DNA from: Nocardia brasiliensis ATCC 700358 | GTDB lineage: Bacteria; Actinomycetota; Actinomycetes; Mycobacteriales; Mycobacteriaceae | DNA: 64,000 nt | Assembly (NCBI RefSeq): GCF_000250675.2 | Contig: NC_018681.1 | Coordinates: 9,300,001-9,364,000, forward strand | Reading direction: 5' to 3' | Shown here: positions 1-8,580 of the stretch, piece after piece | Layout of the letters: every line of letters begins with the position of its first letter | Position numbering within the stretch: position 1 is the first letter of the stretch | Program-made: the position numbers and the translations under genes | Notes under the pieces: model-generated | Seen by the model: the letters and a program-made list of their open reading frames with translations, nothing else | Told to the model about the DNA's origin: nothing | Database searches by the model: none

Positions 1-621
1 TGCTGGAAGCTGGCGGGGGTGCTGCGCGGGTGGGCGGGCCCGAAGCTGTTGGACACCTACGAGATCGAGCGCCTGCCGGTGGCCCACCGGACCCTGCGGC
101 AGGCCGTGGAGAACACCCGGCTCATGCTCCAGGTGCAGCACGGTCGCCGCGACCCGCGACCCGGCAACTCCCCGGCGAAGATCGAACTGCCTTGGTCCGA
201 ACAGTATTTCGCGCAGATGGGGCTGGTGCTGGGCGTCAGCTATCGCTCTGCCGCCGTGCACACCACCGACACCGCGGCAGCGGAATCGAGCGACATGGGA
301 ACGGAGTACGTACCCACCGCACTGCCGGGCCATCGCATGCCGCATCTGTGGCTCGCGGACGGCCGGTCCACGCTGGACCTGCTCGGCGCCTGGTTCACGC
401 TGCTCACCCCGGCGCCGGACGAGTGGCAGCAACCCGCGCTGCCGTGGCCGTTGCGCATCGAGACCCTCGCCGGCGCGCATGCCGACCGCTGGGGGCTGGG
501 GACCGACGGCGCGCTGCTCGTGCGACCCGACGGGCATATCGGCGCGCGGTGGGCGACCCGGCCGGACGCCGAATCGGCACTGCGCGAGGTACTGGCCGCG
601 ATTACCTGCACGCAGAGTTGA
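1..621 (+). CDS. FAD-dependent monooxygenase, C-terminal part (truncated by window edge)
   Basis: This is the 3' end of a flavin hydroxylase of the PheA/TfdB family (FAD_binding_3). The frame is open from base 1. Its first residues read CWKLAGVLRG and are followed by LLDTYEIERLPVA. This matches the conserved segment of these enzymes (N-L-x-W-K-L-A...LLDTYxxER) just after the FAD-ribityl binding site. The remaining 170 or so residues form the variable, thioredoxin-like C-terminal region, with no further catalytic residues visible. The family hydroxylates aromatic or polyketide substrates using NAD(P)H and oxygen. The substrate cannot be told from this fragment. The FAD-binding GxGxxG motif and the true start lie upstream of the window. 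Confidence 0.85.
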   Translation, partial: CWKLAGVLRGWAGPKLLDTYEIERLPVAHRTLRQAVENTRLMLQVQHGRRDPRPGNSPAKIELPWSEQYFAQMGLVLGVSYRSAAVHTTDTAAAESSDMGTEYVPTALPGHRMPHLWLADGRSTLDLLGAWFTLLTPAPDEWQQPALPWPLRIETLAGAHADRWGLGTDGALLVRPDGHIGARWATRPDAESALREVLAAITCTQS

Positions 622-979
622 GGCGGTCCGCGAAATCCGGTCGGCCGAATTCCGGATGCATCAAGTGAAGCCACACCTGAACTACCGCCGCATTTCGAGA
701 AATGGTTCCGTTCCGACCGACTGGATACCTCATTTATAGGGGCATGGATCGATCACGAACCGTCGCATCGGACATGCTCATTGGCTATAAGACCAGCTAG
801 ATCCGGTCGAACCCGATTGGTTGTCAAGGGGAATAGCGCCCTACGTGTCCGATTCCACACTGCCCGCGACCATTCCACCCAGTAACACTCGGCACTCCGG
901 CCACGACGTCTTCGGTGACGCATGGCCCTCGGGGGGGCCTTGTCCGTCACCTTGTCGGTAATGGATTGGGGATAGGGAC
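622..979. other. 358-base intergenic region before the cutinase gene
   Basis: I see no supportable gene here. The stretch is less GC-rich than its flanks and presumably contains the promoter of the downstream esterase gene. No -35/-10 pair is convincing and there is no clear terminator hairpin. Confidence 0.5.
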
Positions 980-2668
980 ATGGCTTTTCGCGAGTTCTTC
1001 GCGCGACACCGGATCGCCTCGGCGGTCGCGGCGCCCGCGGTGCTGGGCGTGGCGGCGGCGGTGGCCGCCACGTTCGCATTGACGTCGTCGCCACAGACCA
1101 GGGATACGCAGCTCACGACGTCGGTGACCGAGTGTCATGACATGGTGACGGTTTCGGTGGCCGGACGCAACGACACTCCGGTGGCGGGAACCACGAAGCT
1201 GCTCGTCGGCGCGGACGGCAAGGAACTGCCCGCCGCGATGGCCGGGGACCACAACAGCGAGTGGGTCGATCCGGTGGTCAACGCGCCGAACGGGCAGGTG
1301 GAGCCCGGCTCCTACGCCGCGGTGTACATCGCCTATCCGGCGAACATGGCCACCTACGAGGACGCGGTCAACGCCGGCGCCGCGAACACCGAACAGGTGA
1401 TGCGCGAGATCTCGAAGGCCTGCCCGGACACCAAGTTCTCGATCGTGGGCTACAGCGAGGGCGCCGATGTCGTGCGTCGCGTCGCCCAGAAGATCGGCCA
1501 CCAGGAGGCGGGCCAGGACGGCGCGTACGGGATCGTCGATCCCGACGATGTCCTCGGCGTCGTGATCCTCGCCGACGCGGGCCGCAGCGCGGGCGACGGA
1601 CCGTTCCCCGGCGCGAAGGATCCGTTCGGCAACCCCGACGGCTTCGACCAGAAGTATCAGAACGGCAAGAATCCCGTACCGGGCAAGGGCGCGTTGCCCG
1701 GCACCAGCGGTGATTTCGGCAAACTGAACGGCAAGATCGCTTCGTTCTGCTCCGACGGCGACCTGACTTGTTCGGCGCCGGAAAACATTTCGCTGTTGCA
1801 GCTGGTGGTCAACGTGGGCAGGCAGATCAATGTCGACGCGCTCGAACGAGACGGGCTGACCCCGGCCACCGGCCAGGATGTCGCCGTCGTGCTCGGCCGG
1901 ATCGCGATGACCGCGTTCGCCGATATCGCCGCGAACCCGAACTGGATGAAGAGCGACGAGACCTTCCTCCAGGTGCTGTTGAAGGTGTCCGATCCCGCCT
2001 ACAAGCCGGGCCAGCCGCCGGCCACGACCCCGGCGAAGGCCGATGCGATCGCGGCCGACGACATGTCGCCGCTGGCGTACCTGCCGCAGAAGATCCTGAA
2101 CGAGATCATCGGTCTCATCGTGACGAACCAGAACACCATTCCGGTGGTGATGAGTGATCCGTACAAGCTCACCCTCGGCCCGAACCACACCGGCCACCAC
2201 TTCGACTACTGGAAGGACGCCGACCCCGCCAACGGCAAGCCGCTGACCTCCGCCGAATACGCGGCGGCGTGGATCACCCACCTGGCCAAGCAGGCGCAGG
2301 AGGGCAAGAAGATCGACAAGAACGCCAAGCCGGAGCAGGCGGACGTGGAAGCGGTGTACAGGGCGGCCGCGGCCACCAGCACCAGCAAGGCCGCGCCGAC
2401 CAGCACGACCGCGGCGCCGACCAGCACCAGCGCCGCGCCCACGGTCAGCACGACGCCGTCCACCACGGCCCCGACCACCACGCCGGCGCCGTCCACGACC
2501 ACCACCCCGCCGGCCACGACGACCACCTCGGCCCCGTCCGAGATCGCCGCGCCGATCGACACCACCAAGCCGGCCCCGTCGGCGACCAGCACCACGGAAT
2601 CCGCCGCGCCCACCGCCACGAGCACCGTGGCTCCGGCCACTACGAGCACCGTGGCACCGGCCAACTGA
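980..2668 (+). CDS. Secreted cutinase-family esterase with Thr/Ala/Pro-rich tail
   Basis: Probable exported serine esterase of the cutinase/Culp family. Residues 1-35 are a positively charged start followed by a hydrophobic helix, so this is a signal peptide or membrane anchor. The nucleophile elbow G-Y-S-E-G lies near residue 158, after a cutinase-like segment (YAAVYIAYPANM, then a stretch preceding FSIVGYSEGAD). FCSDGDLTC near residue 255 fits the catalytic Asp region, and NHTGHHFDYW near 395 could supply the His. The Asp-His spacing is far larger than in short cutinases, so the His assignment is tentative. From about residue 460 to 562 the protein is a low-complexity Thr/Ser/Ala/Pro tail, likely a wall-spanning or glycosylated stalk. 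The ATG has GGGGATAGGG just upstream. A strong hairpin terminator follows the gene. Confidence 0.85.
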   Translation: MAFREFFARHRIASAVAAPAVLGVAAAVAATFALTSSPQTRDTQLTTSVTECHDMVTVSVAGRNDTPVAGTTKLLVGADGKELPAAMAGDHNSEWVDPVVNAPNGQVEPGSYAAVYIAYPANMATYEDAVNAGAANTEQVMREISKACPDTKFSIVGYSEGADVVRRVAQKIGHQEAGQDGAYGIVDPDDVLGVVILADAGRSAGDGPFPGAKDPFGNPDGFDQKYQNGKNPVPGKGALPGTSGDFGKLNGKIASFCSDGDLTCSAPENISLLQLVVNVGRQINVDALERDGLTPATGQDVAVVLGRIAMTAFADIAANPNWMKSDETFLQVLLKVSDPAYKPGQPPATTPAKADAIAADDMSPLAYLPQKILNEIIGLIVTNQNTIPVVMSDPYKLTLGPNHTGHHFDYWKDADPANGKPLTSAEYAAAWITHLAKQAQEGKKIDKNAKPEQADVEAVYRAAAATSTSKAAPTSTTAAPTSTSAAPTVSTTPSTTAPTTTPAPSTTTTPPATTTTSAPSEIAAPIDTTKPAPSATSTTESAAPTATSTVAPATTSTVAPAN

Positions 2669-2682
2669 GTTCGGCTCGCACC

Positions 2683-2724
2683 AGGCGAACGGCGTCACCG
2701 GAGTTCCGGTGGCGCCGTTCGCCT
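2683..2724. terminator. Hairpin terminator after the cutinase gene
   Basis: A long interrupted palindrome: AGGCGAACGGCG pairs perfectly with CGCCGTTCGCCT, and inside it CACCGGA pairs with TCCGGTG across a 2-base loop. A short TTT follows. It begins 15 bases after the stop codon. Confidence 0.85.
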
Positions 2725-2818
2725 TTGCCGGTACCGCTGTGCTGCAATGGAATCCACTATGACCCCGCCTGCGCGGCCGGGCATGGACCACCGCACGCGG
2801 GTGGCCGAAAGACGCCGA

Positions 2819-2838
2819 TGCCCCGATATTTCGGGGCA
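2819..2838. promoter_or_regulatory. Perfect palindrome TGCCCCGA-TATT-TCGGGGCA
   Basis: Eight-base perfect arms around TATT, in the leader region of the EamA transporter gene and separate from the cutinase terminator. There is no T tract, so an operator is likelier than a terminator. The binding protein is unknown. Confidence 0.45.
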
Positions 2839-2869
2839 AGTGGCCTGGTCTGCGCATCGCGAAGTGGAT

Positions 2870-2920
2870 CTGTCGGATGATCCGATCTCCTGTATAAGCT
2901 CGCGTTCGATCGAAAGCGAG
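2870..2920 (+). promoter_or_regulatory. Putative promoter with overlapping operator for the EamA/methyltransferase operon
   Basis: A -35-like CTGTCG (2870-2875) is separated by exactly 17 bases from the -10 TATAAG (2893-2898). Immediately after the -10, bases 2899-2920 form a 22-base near-perfect palindrome: CTCGC, one mismatch, TTCGATCGAA, one mismatch, GCGAG. A protein bound there would block transcription start, so this looks like a repressed promoter. Confidence 0.5.
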
Positions 2921-2979
2921 TGCCGCATGCCAGTAATTCGAACCCGCCAGAACGTGCCGTGTCCGCCGGAGGTCGGGCG

Positions 2980-3933
2980 ATGACGCAGCGCGGGTGGGCA
3001 CTGTTCCTCGCGATGGGCGTGATCTGGGGCGTGCCGTACGCGATGATCCGGATCGCGGTGGACGATTTCGATCCGGTGGTGGTGGCATTCGGCCGCACCC
3101 TGATCGGCGCGCTCGTCCTGTTGCCGATCGCGTGGTACACCAAGGCCCTCGGGCCGGTGTTCAAGCGGTGGCGGCCGTTGCTGCTGTACACCGTGGTGGA
3201 GATCGTCGGACCGTGGCTGTTCATCGGCTTCGCCGAGACCACGCTCAACAGTTCGACCGTTGGCCTGTTGATCGCCGCGGTCCCGTTGATCGCGGTGGTG
3301 ATCGTGACCAAGCTCGGCCACGACCGGTTCGACCGGCGCCGGGTCACCGGGCTGATGGTCGGATTCGCGGGCGTGGCCGCGCTGGTCGGTCTCGACATCG
3401 ACCTGTCCGATCCGGCCGCCATCGGCGCGATCGCGCTGACCACCGTCGGTTATGCGCTCGGCCCGATCGTGATCAATCGATCGCTGGCCGATCTGCCCCC
3501 GCTCGGCGTGGTGACCGCCTCGCTGCTGATCGCCGCCGTGGTCTACGCGCCGTTCGCGGTATTGCGCAGGCCGGCAAGCTATCCCGCCGATGCCACCCTC
3601 TCGGTGCTCGGCCTCGCGCTGGTGTGCACCGCCGCGGCGTTCCTGTTGTTCTTCGCGCTGATCTCGGAGGTCGGCCCGGCCCGCGCGACCGTGATCACCT
3701 ACATCAACCCCGCGGTGGCCATCGTGCTCGGGGTGAGCGCGCTCGGCGAACCGCTGACCGCGGGCATGGCGATCGGCTTCCCGCTGGTGATCCTGGGTTC
3801 CATCCTCGGTACCGCGCGCAGCCGGGAAGTACACGAGGACGCGCTGACCTGTTCGCCCGCCGCCCCCGAAGCGGCCGCGCAGTTGCCGGAGCGCCCGCCG
3901 GACCAGCAACCGGACCTGTCGGTGCGCGGGTGA
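2980..3933 (+). CDS. EamA/DMT-family membrane transporter
   Basis: Drug/metabolite transporter superfamily permease of 317 residues with about ten hydrophobic helices, arranged as two EamA repeats (roughly residues 5-135 and 145-285). The second repeat ends with the typical TYINPAVAIVLG segment and a G-E-P-L-T motif. About 30 hydrophilic, Pro-rich residues follow. The ATG at 2980 is preferred over the in-frame GTG at 2920 because GGAGG lies 7 bases upstream and because 2920 falls inside a palindrome. Family members export small metabolites or amino acids; the substrate is unknown. The stop codon overlaps the GTG start of the downstream methyltransferase. Confidence 0.85.
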   Translation: MTQRGWALFLAMGVIWGVPYAMIRIAVDDFDPVVVAFGRTLIGALVLLPIAWYTKALGPVFKRWRPLLLYTVVEIVGPWLFIGFAETTLNSSTVGLLIAAVPLIAVVIVTKLGHDRFDRRRVTGLMVGFAGVAALVGLDIDLSDPAAIGAIALTTVGYALGPIVINRSLADLPPLGVVTASLLIAAVVYAPFAVLRRPASYPADATLSVLGLALVCTAAAFLLFFALISEVGPARATVITYINPAVAIVLGVSALGEPLTAGMAIGFPLVILGSILGTARSREVHEDALTCSPAAPEAAAQLPERPPDQQPDLSVRG

Positions 3934-4586
3934 ATGATGATGCGGTGGTTGATCATCCGAACGCATCCGATGTAGCCGTCACCCGCGCGTCCTACGACGA
4001 GATGGCCGAGCTGTACACCGAATTCGCCAAGAACCATCTCGCGGGCAAGCCGTTCGATCGCGCGATACTGGGCGTCTTCGCGGAACTCGTGCGCGGTCCT
4101 GTCGCCGATATCGGTTGTGGGCCAGGGCGATTGACGACGCACCTGGCCGGACTCGGCGTCGACGTCCGCGGCATCGACCTGTCGCCGGAGATGATCCGCA
4201 TCGCCCGCAGGCAATACCCGCAGCTGTCCTTCGAGGTGGGTTCGATGGAGCGGTTGGCGCTGGCCGACAACTCGCTCGGCGGCATCCTCGCCTGGTATTC
4301 GCTCATCCACTTGCCGCCCGAACGCGTGCCGGGGGTGTTGAACGAGTTCTATCGGGTACTCGAACCAGAAGGACACGCGCTGTTGGCTTTCCAGGCGTTC
4401 GACGGAACCGAGGCCGTGACAGCGTTCGACCACAAAGTGGCTCGCGCCTACCGCTGGTCGCCCGAGCGGATGGCCGAGTTGCTGCGCGAGGCCGGGTTCG
4501 AGGTCCGCGCCCGGCTGATCCGGCAGCCGGATCCGGACGAACGCTTCCCGGAGGGTTGCCTGCTGGCGGTAAAGCTTCGTCAATAG
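3930..4586 (+). CDS. Class I SAM-dependent methyltransferase
   Basis: A 218-residue Rossmann-fold methyltransferase. Motif I is D-I-G-C-G-P-G near residues 59-65. It is followed by the acidic strand end G-I-D-L-S-P and then by WYSLIHLP (motif IV region) and FYRVLEPEGHALLAF (motif V/VI region). It fits the Methyltransf_11/25 group acting on small molecules. The start is the GTG whose last bases form the stop of the upstream EamA gene (GTGA overlap), which gives translational coupling. A methyltransferase paired with an exporter suggests a metabolite that is modified and then exported, or self-protection, but no substrate can be named. Confidence 0.85.
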   Translation: MNDDAVVDHPNASDVAVTRASYDEMAELYTEFAKNHLAGKPFDRAILGVFAELVRGPVADIGCGPGRLTTHLAGLGVDVRGIDLSPEMIRIARRQYPQLSFEVGSMERLALADNSLGGILAWYSLIHLPPERVPGVLNEFYRVLEPEGHALLAFQAFDGTEAVTAFDHKVARAYRWSPERMAELLREAGFEVRARLIRQPDPDERFPEGCLLAVKLRQ

Positions 4587-4715
4587 CCGCGCAGGCATCG
4601 GCCGGACCAGGTATTTTGGTGATGTCGCGCAGGATTCATGGCTGCGCGTGGCCCACCCGACAATGTGGTCGATTCGATTGCAACCCACACCACTGTCGTC
4701 AGGGGGCGACCAACC

Positions 4716-6071
4716 ATGGAACTCATCGCACCGGTCGATGCCGTCTTCTTGCTCGCCGAATCGCGGGAACACCCGATGCACGTCGGCTCGCTGCAACTCT
4801 TCGAAGCGCCCGAGGACGCCGGACCCGATTTCGCCCGGCTCACGTACGAAAAGTTGTCGGCGGCCAAGGAAATCGACTCGACCTTCCGCAAACACCCGGC
4901 CACCCTGTTCGGCGCCCCGCAAATGGCCTGGAGCCGGGCCGAGGACGTGGAACTGGGATATCACCTGCGCCGGCTCGCGCTACCGAGCCCGGGCCGGATC
5001 GACCAGCTGGTCGAACTCGCGTCCGGGCTGCACAGCACGCTGCTCGACCGGCATCGTCCGCTGTGGGAGATCTACCTGATCGAGGGTCTCGCGGACGGCC
5101 GCTTCGCGGTGTACTCGAAGATGCACCACGCCTTGATCGATGGCGTCTCCGCGCAGCGCGTCCTGCAGCGCACGCTGACCGGCGACCCGGCCGACGCGCA
5201 GCCGCGGGTGCCGTGGAATCTGCCGAAACGTCCACGCCGGGAGAACACCGGTGCAGCCGGTGGACTGCGTGGCGCGGCACGAAATCTGTTGTCCGCCGCG
5301 GGATCCGGTGCCGCGATGGTCCGGGTGGCGCGCCAGGCCCTACTGCAGCAGCAGCTGACGTTGCCGTTCGAGGCGCCCCGCACGATGTTCAACGTGCCGA
5401 TCGGCGGCGCCCGCCGCACCGCGGTCCGGTCGGTGCCGCTGGAACGGATCAAACAGGTCAAGAAGGCGACCGGGTCGACCGTCAACGACGTGGTGCTGAC
5501 CATGTCGTCCGGCGCGCTGCGGTCCTACCTCGCCGAGCGGGATGCGTTGCCGGACAAGCCGTTGATCGCGATGGTGCCGATGTCGCTGCGCTCGGCCGAC
5601 GACACCGAGACCAACGGCGTGAAGGTCGGCGCGGTGCTGTGCAATCTCGCCACCGATATCGCCGACCCGCTGGAGCGGCTGCGCGTGGTGAGCGAATCCA
5701 TGCGCAAGAGCAAGGATGTCTACAGTTCGCTGTCCCGCACGCAGACCATGGCGCTGTCGGCGCTGATGCTCAGCCCGCTCGCCCTGAGCCTGCTGCCCGG
5801 GCTCATGCCGCTGACCACACCGGCGTTCAACATCGTGATCTCGAATGTGCCCGGTCAGCGGGAACCGATGTACTGGAACGGCGCCCGCTTGGACGCGACC
5901 TATCCGATGTCGATCCCGTTCGACGGCCAGGCGGTGAACCTCACCCTGACCACCACCGCGGACCACCTCGACTTCGGCGTGGTGGGCTGCCGCCGCACCG
6001 TGCCGGAACTCCCGCGCCTGCTCGACCACCTGGAGCACGCGCTGACCGAGTTGGAGGAAGCCGCCGTCTGA
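4716..6071 (+). CDS. Wax ester synthase/diacylglycerol acyltransferase (WS/DGAT)
   Basis: Bifunctional acyltransferase family that makes triacylglycerol and wax ester storage lipids from acyl-CoA in mycolic-acid actinobacteria. The catalytic HHxxxDG motif is present as M-H-H-A-L-I-D-G near residues 136-142. The C-terminal family motif is I-S-N-V-P-G near 374. The protein begins MELIAPVDAVFLLAE and ends soon after the WS_DGAT_C domain, giving 451 residues, which is the normal length. The ATG at 4716 has AGGGGG 9 bases upstream. The open frame extends to 4638 but without a good ribosome site. It probably acts at the membrane or lipid-droplet surface. Confidence 0.92.
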   Translation: MELIAPVDAVFLLAESREHPMHVGSLQLFEAPEDAGPDFARLTYEKLSAAKEIDSTFRKHPATLFGAPQMAWSRAEDVELGYHLRRLALPSPGRIDQLVELASGLHSTLLDRHRPLWEIYLIEGLADGRFAVYSKMHHALIDGVSAQRVLQRTLTGDPADAQPRVPWNLPKRPRRENTGAAGGLRGAARNLLSAAGSGAAMVRVARQALLQQQLTLPFEAPRTMFNVPIGGARRTAVRSVPLERIKQVKKATGSTVNDVVLTMSSGALRSYLAERDALPDKPLIAMVPMSLRSADDTETNGVKVGAVLCNLATDIADPLERLRVVSESMRKSKDVYSSLSRTQTMALSALMLSPLALSLLPGLMPLTTPAFNIVISNVPGQREPMYWNGARLDATYPMSIPFDGQAVNLTLTTTADHLDFGVVGCRRTVPELPRLLDHLEHALTELEEAAV

Positions 6072-6092
6072 AAGACCCATTCCGAGCAAAAC

Positions 6093-6106
6093 TAGAACGT
6101 GTTACT
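6093..6106. promoter_or_regulatory. Imperfect KstR-type motif TAGAACGTGTTACT
   Basis: Matches the remembered KstR consensus TNNAACNNGTTNNA except at the last base. It lies 22 bases after the WS/DGAT stop and about 190 bases before the nitronate monooxygenase start, upstream of a perfect copy. Confidence 0.4.
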
Positions 6107-6228
6107 GTCGAGTGATGGTGCACCGACCCGTCGAGGAAGCCGCGGCCGTGTCATGGCGATATCTGCGGTTCGCGGCCAATCGGCGAGTCGGAGTCCGGCG
6201 ACGGACCGGCACCCACTGCGGACAATCA

Positions 6229-6242
6229 TGTAACTCGTTCTA
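6229..6242. promoter_or_regulatory. KstR-type operator TGTAACTCGTTCTA
   Basis: Every fixed position of the consensus TNNAACNNGTTNNA is satisfied. KstR is the TetR-family repressor of cholesterol and steroid degradation in mycobacteria and rhodococci. The site ends 53 bases before the proposed ATG of the nitronate monooxygenase gene, which is suitable for a promoter operator. The consensus is recalled from the literature and was not searched. Confidence 0.55.
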
Positions 6243-6295
6243 GGACAGCTGTGCGTCGTTCGCCGCGACGCTTCGGCGAGGGAGACCAGCACGCC

Positions 6296-7414
6296 ATGCG
6301 TACCGAAATCTGCGAGCGGCTCGGGATCGAATTCCCGATCTTCGCGTTCACCCACTGCCGCGACGTGGCGGCCGCAGTCAGCAATGCCGGCGGGCTCGGC
6401 GTGCTCGGTGCGGTCGGCTTCACCGCCGAGGAACTCGAGGTCGAACTGGCCTGGCTGGACGAGCACGTGCACGGCGTGTACGGCGTCGACCTGGTCATCC
6501 CTAGCAAATACGAGGGCCAGGGCATCGACGGCCTCACCCCCGAGGAACTCGAGGCCAAGCTCGCGGAGCTGGTGCCGCACGGTCACCGCGATTTCGCCGA
6601 GAAGATCCTGGCCGACCACGGCGTCCCGCAACTGCCCGACGGCGAACGGCACAACCAGTTGCTCGGCTGGACGGCGACCACCGCCGCCCCGCAGGTGGAA
6701 GTGATCCTGCGGCATCCGAAGGCCAAGCTGGTCGCCAACGCCCTCGGCACGCCGCCGGACGACGTGATCAAGCAGGTGCAGGATTCGGGCCGGCTGATCG
6801 GAGCGCTCTGCGGTTCGGTCAAGCACGCGCTCAACCACAAGAACGCGGGCCTGGACTTCGTGGTCTGCCAGGGCACCGAGGGCGGCGGGCACTGCGGCGA
6901 GATCTCGTCACTGGTGTTGTGGCCGCAGGTGATCGATGCCGTCGGCGATCTGCCGGTGCTGGCCGCGGGCGGGATCGGCAACGGCCGCCAGGTCGCGGCG
7001 GCGCTGGCGATGGGCGCCCAGGGCGCGTGGACCGGATCGCTCTGGCTCACCGTCGAGGAGGCCAACGTGCCGCCCGCGCAGATGCAGACCTACATCGACG
7101 CCACCAGCCACGACACCGTGCGTTCCCGGTCGTGGACCGGCAAGCCGTGCCGCATGCTGCGCAACGACTGGACCGACGCCTGGGAGCAGGCCGACACCCC
7201 CGACCCGCTGCCCATGCCGTTGCAGATGATGGTGGCGCTGGACGGCGTCAAGCGCGGGCACCGCTACCCGGAGGCGGCGAAGGACGTGAACTTCAATCCG
7301 GTCGGCCAGGTGGTCGGCATGATGCAGCGGGTCGAACGCTCCGCCGACGTGGTCGGCCGGCTGATCGAGGAGTACGTCGAGGCGTGCGATCGCCTCAGCA
7401 AACTCAACGGCTGA
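6296..7414 (+). CDS. Nitronate monooxygenase (2-nitropropane dioxygenase family), copy 1
   Basis: FMN-dependent TIM-barrel enzyme of the NMO family, 372 residues. It begins with the family opening (RLGIEFPIFAFTHC...AVSNAGGLGVLG). The substrate-binding His lies in E-G-G-G-H-C-G-E near residue 199. The FMN phosphate loop region is AAGGIGNGRQVAAALAMGAQG. The ATG at 6296 follows GAGGGAG; an in-frame GTG at 6251 is less likely. In actinobacteria many family members belong to steroid or fatty-acid catabolic regulons rather than nitronate detoxification, and the perfect KstR-type operator upstream supports such a role here. Its stop codon abuts the end of the convergent DUF5996 gene. The family assignment is firm; the physiological substrate is inferred. 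Confidence 0.88.
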   Translation: MRTEICERLGIEFPIFAFTHCRDVAAAVSNAGGLGVLGAVGFTAEELEVELAWLDEHVHGVYGVDLVIPSKYEGQGIDGLTPEELEAKLAELVPHGHRDFAEKILADHGVPQLPDGERHNQLLGWTATTAAPQVEVILRHPKAKLVANALGTPPDDVIKQVQDSGRLIGALCGSVKHALNHKNAGLDFVVCQGTEGGGHCGEISSLVLWPQVIDAVGDLPVLAAGGIGNGRQVAAALAMGAQGAWTGSLWLTVEEANVPPAQMQTYIDATSHDTVRSRSWTGKPCRMLRNDWTDAWEQADTPDPLPMPLQMMVALDGVKRGHRYPEAAKDVNFNPVGQVVGMMQRVERSADVVGRLIEEYVEACDRLSKLNG

Positions 7415-8386
7415 TCACTCCGGCCATTCCGGCCAGCCCTTTTCGCGCAGCACCGGGTCGGTAATGCCGCCCCAGCAGGTGAGCTGGTCGGTGTCCCACC
7501 CGGCCAGCTCCGCCCCGTTCGCGTAGACGGACTGGAAGAACTCGAGCGCGGCGCCGACCGGATCGGCCGCCGCGCGGGCTTCGTCGTAGGCGTAGTAGGC
7601 CGAGTGCCCGGCGCCGGAGGCGACCCAGCGGGCGCCGTTCGGGGTCAGCGCCCGCTCGGCCAGCCCGGCGGGTTCGGGCGCGGTGTAGCTGTAGAAGGTC
7701 GGCTCGGGCACCTTGTCGTCGCCGAACCAGAACCCGGAGCTGATCACCTCGCGCGAATAGGCCTCGCGGGTCACCGAATCCACCGAGTCGGGCAGCTCGA
7801 CATGGCGCGGCGAGAACCGCTGCACGGCGATGTCGAAGGTGTGCCAGAACAGCTGGACCGGGCTGATCTTGCCCGAATAGGTGGCGCTGAACTCCTCGAG
7901 CACCCGGCCCACCTGACCCTGCACCCGGAACGCGTGGCGCACCTTGTCCGGGTCGTAGTGGCGGTGCTCGTCGTCGTCCTCGAACGGCCGTCGCGCGTCC
8001 GGCAGGTCGAACGGGTAGGGGTGCGCCAGTGTGACATTCACGTCGAGGTCGCGCAGGCCGTTGCGCACCGCGCCGTAGAACGTGGCGACGGACTGGTCGA
8101 CCAGATCGATCTCGGCTTCGGCGCCCTGATCGGTCGCGATCCGCAGCACGTGATCGAAGAAGTCGAACGCGCAGGTGAACACCGGCCCGGAACGCGCGGA
8201 GCCCAGCGGCACCGTGGTCCAGCCGCGGGCGGTGAGCCGATATGTCATATGCCACCAGTGGTTGCGCCGAATGCCAGCGGCCAGCGCCACCTTGCCGACG
8301 ACCTGAGCGAACCGGTGCAGGGTCTCTTTGGTCGGCCGCCAGGATTCCAGCGGGATCGCGGGCAGCGGCTCGAATGCGACGGTCAT
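7415..8386 (-). CDS. DUF5996 family protein
   Basis: A 323-residue soluble protein that starts MTVAFEPLPAIPLESWRPTK and has the Trp- and His-rich pattern I associate with DUF5996 (for example GIRRNHWWHMTYRLTARG and FDFFDHVLRI). It has no signal peptide or membrane helix, and its catalytic role is unknown. The ATG at 8386 is chosen because homologous sequence begins there; the frame runs on to 8587 without family resemblance. The gene is divergent from the SRPBCC gene, and a TGTCTGAGACA palindrome (8472-8486) lies between the two starts, so this gene may belong to the same putative regulon. The family name comes from recall of the pattern. Confidence 0.75.
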   Translation of the reverse strand: MTVAFEPLPAIPLESWRPTKETLHRFAQVVGKVALAAGIRRNHWWHMTYRLTARGWTTVPLGSARSGPVFTCAFDFFDHVLRIATDQGAEAEIDLVDQSVATFYGAVRNGLRDLDVNVTLAHPYPFDLPDARRPFEDDDEHRHYDPDKVRHAFRVQGQVGRVLEEFSATYSGKISPVQLFWHTFDIAVQRFSPRHVELPDSVDSVTREAYSREVISSGFWFGDDKVPEPTFYSYTAPEPAGLAERALTPNGARWVASGAGHSAYYAYDEARAAADPVGAALEFFQSVYANGAELAGWDTDQLTCWGGITDPVLREKGWPEWPE

Positions 8387-8471
8387 GAGAAAAACGGTAC
8401 GCCTGTACGAGTACCTCGCCGGGTGTCTTGTCCGCAACGCGACGTCGAACAGCCCACACCACATCCACACT

Positions 8472-8486
8472 ACTGTCTGAGACAGT
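8472..8486. promoter_or_regulatory. GntR-type palindrome site 1 (ACTGTCTGAGACAGT)
   Basis: A perfect 15-base palindrome around a central G, lying between the divergent DUF5996 and SRPBCC genes (86 and 95 bases from their starts). The same core recurs at 9823, 11280 and 13762, and in degenerate form at 12127, around a GntR-family gene. Confidence 0.65.
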
Positions 8487-8580
8487 GTACGCTCTGGGCC
8501 ACGCGCTCGCTGCCGAAGCGCGCAGGGGATTGCGCCTGGCGGGCCGCCATATTCGCCAGCACAGCACTGGGAGTGTCCGG

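Noticed and set aside
947..3088. A 713-codon minus-strand open frame rich in Arg and Gly
   Set aside because: It lies opposite the cutinase and EamA genes, has shadow-type composition and no family resemblance.
6115..6243. A 42-codon frame (MVHRPVEEAAAVSW...) between WS/DGAT and the nitronate monooxygenase
   Set aside because: It runs through the KstR-type operator, has no ribosome site and has Arg-rich, non-protein-like composition.
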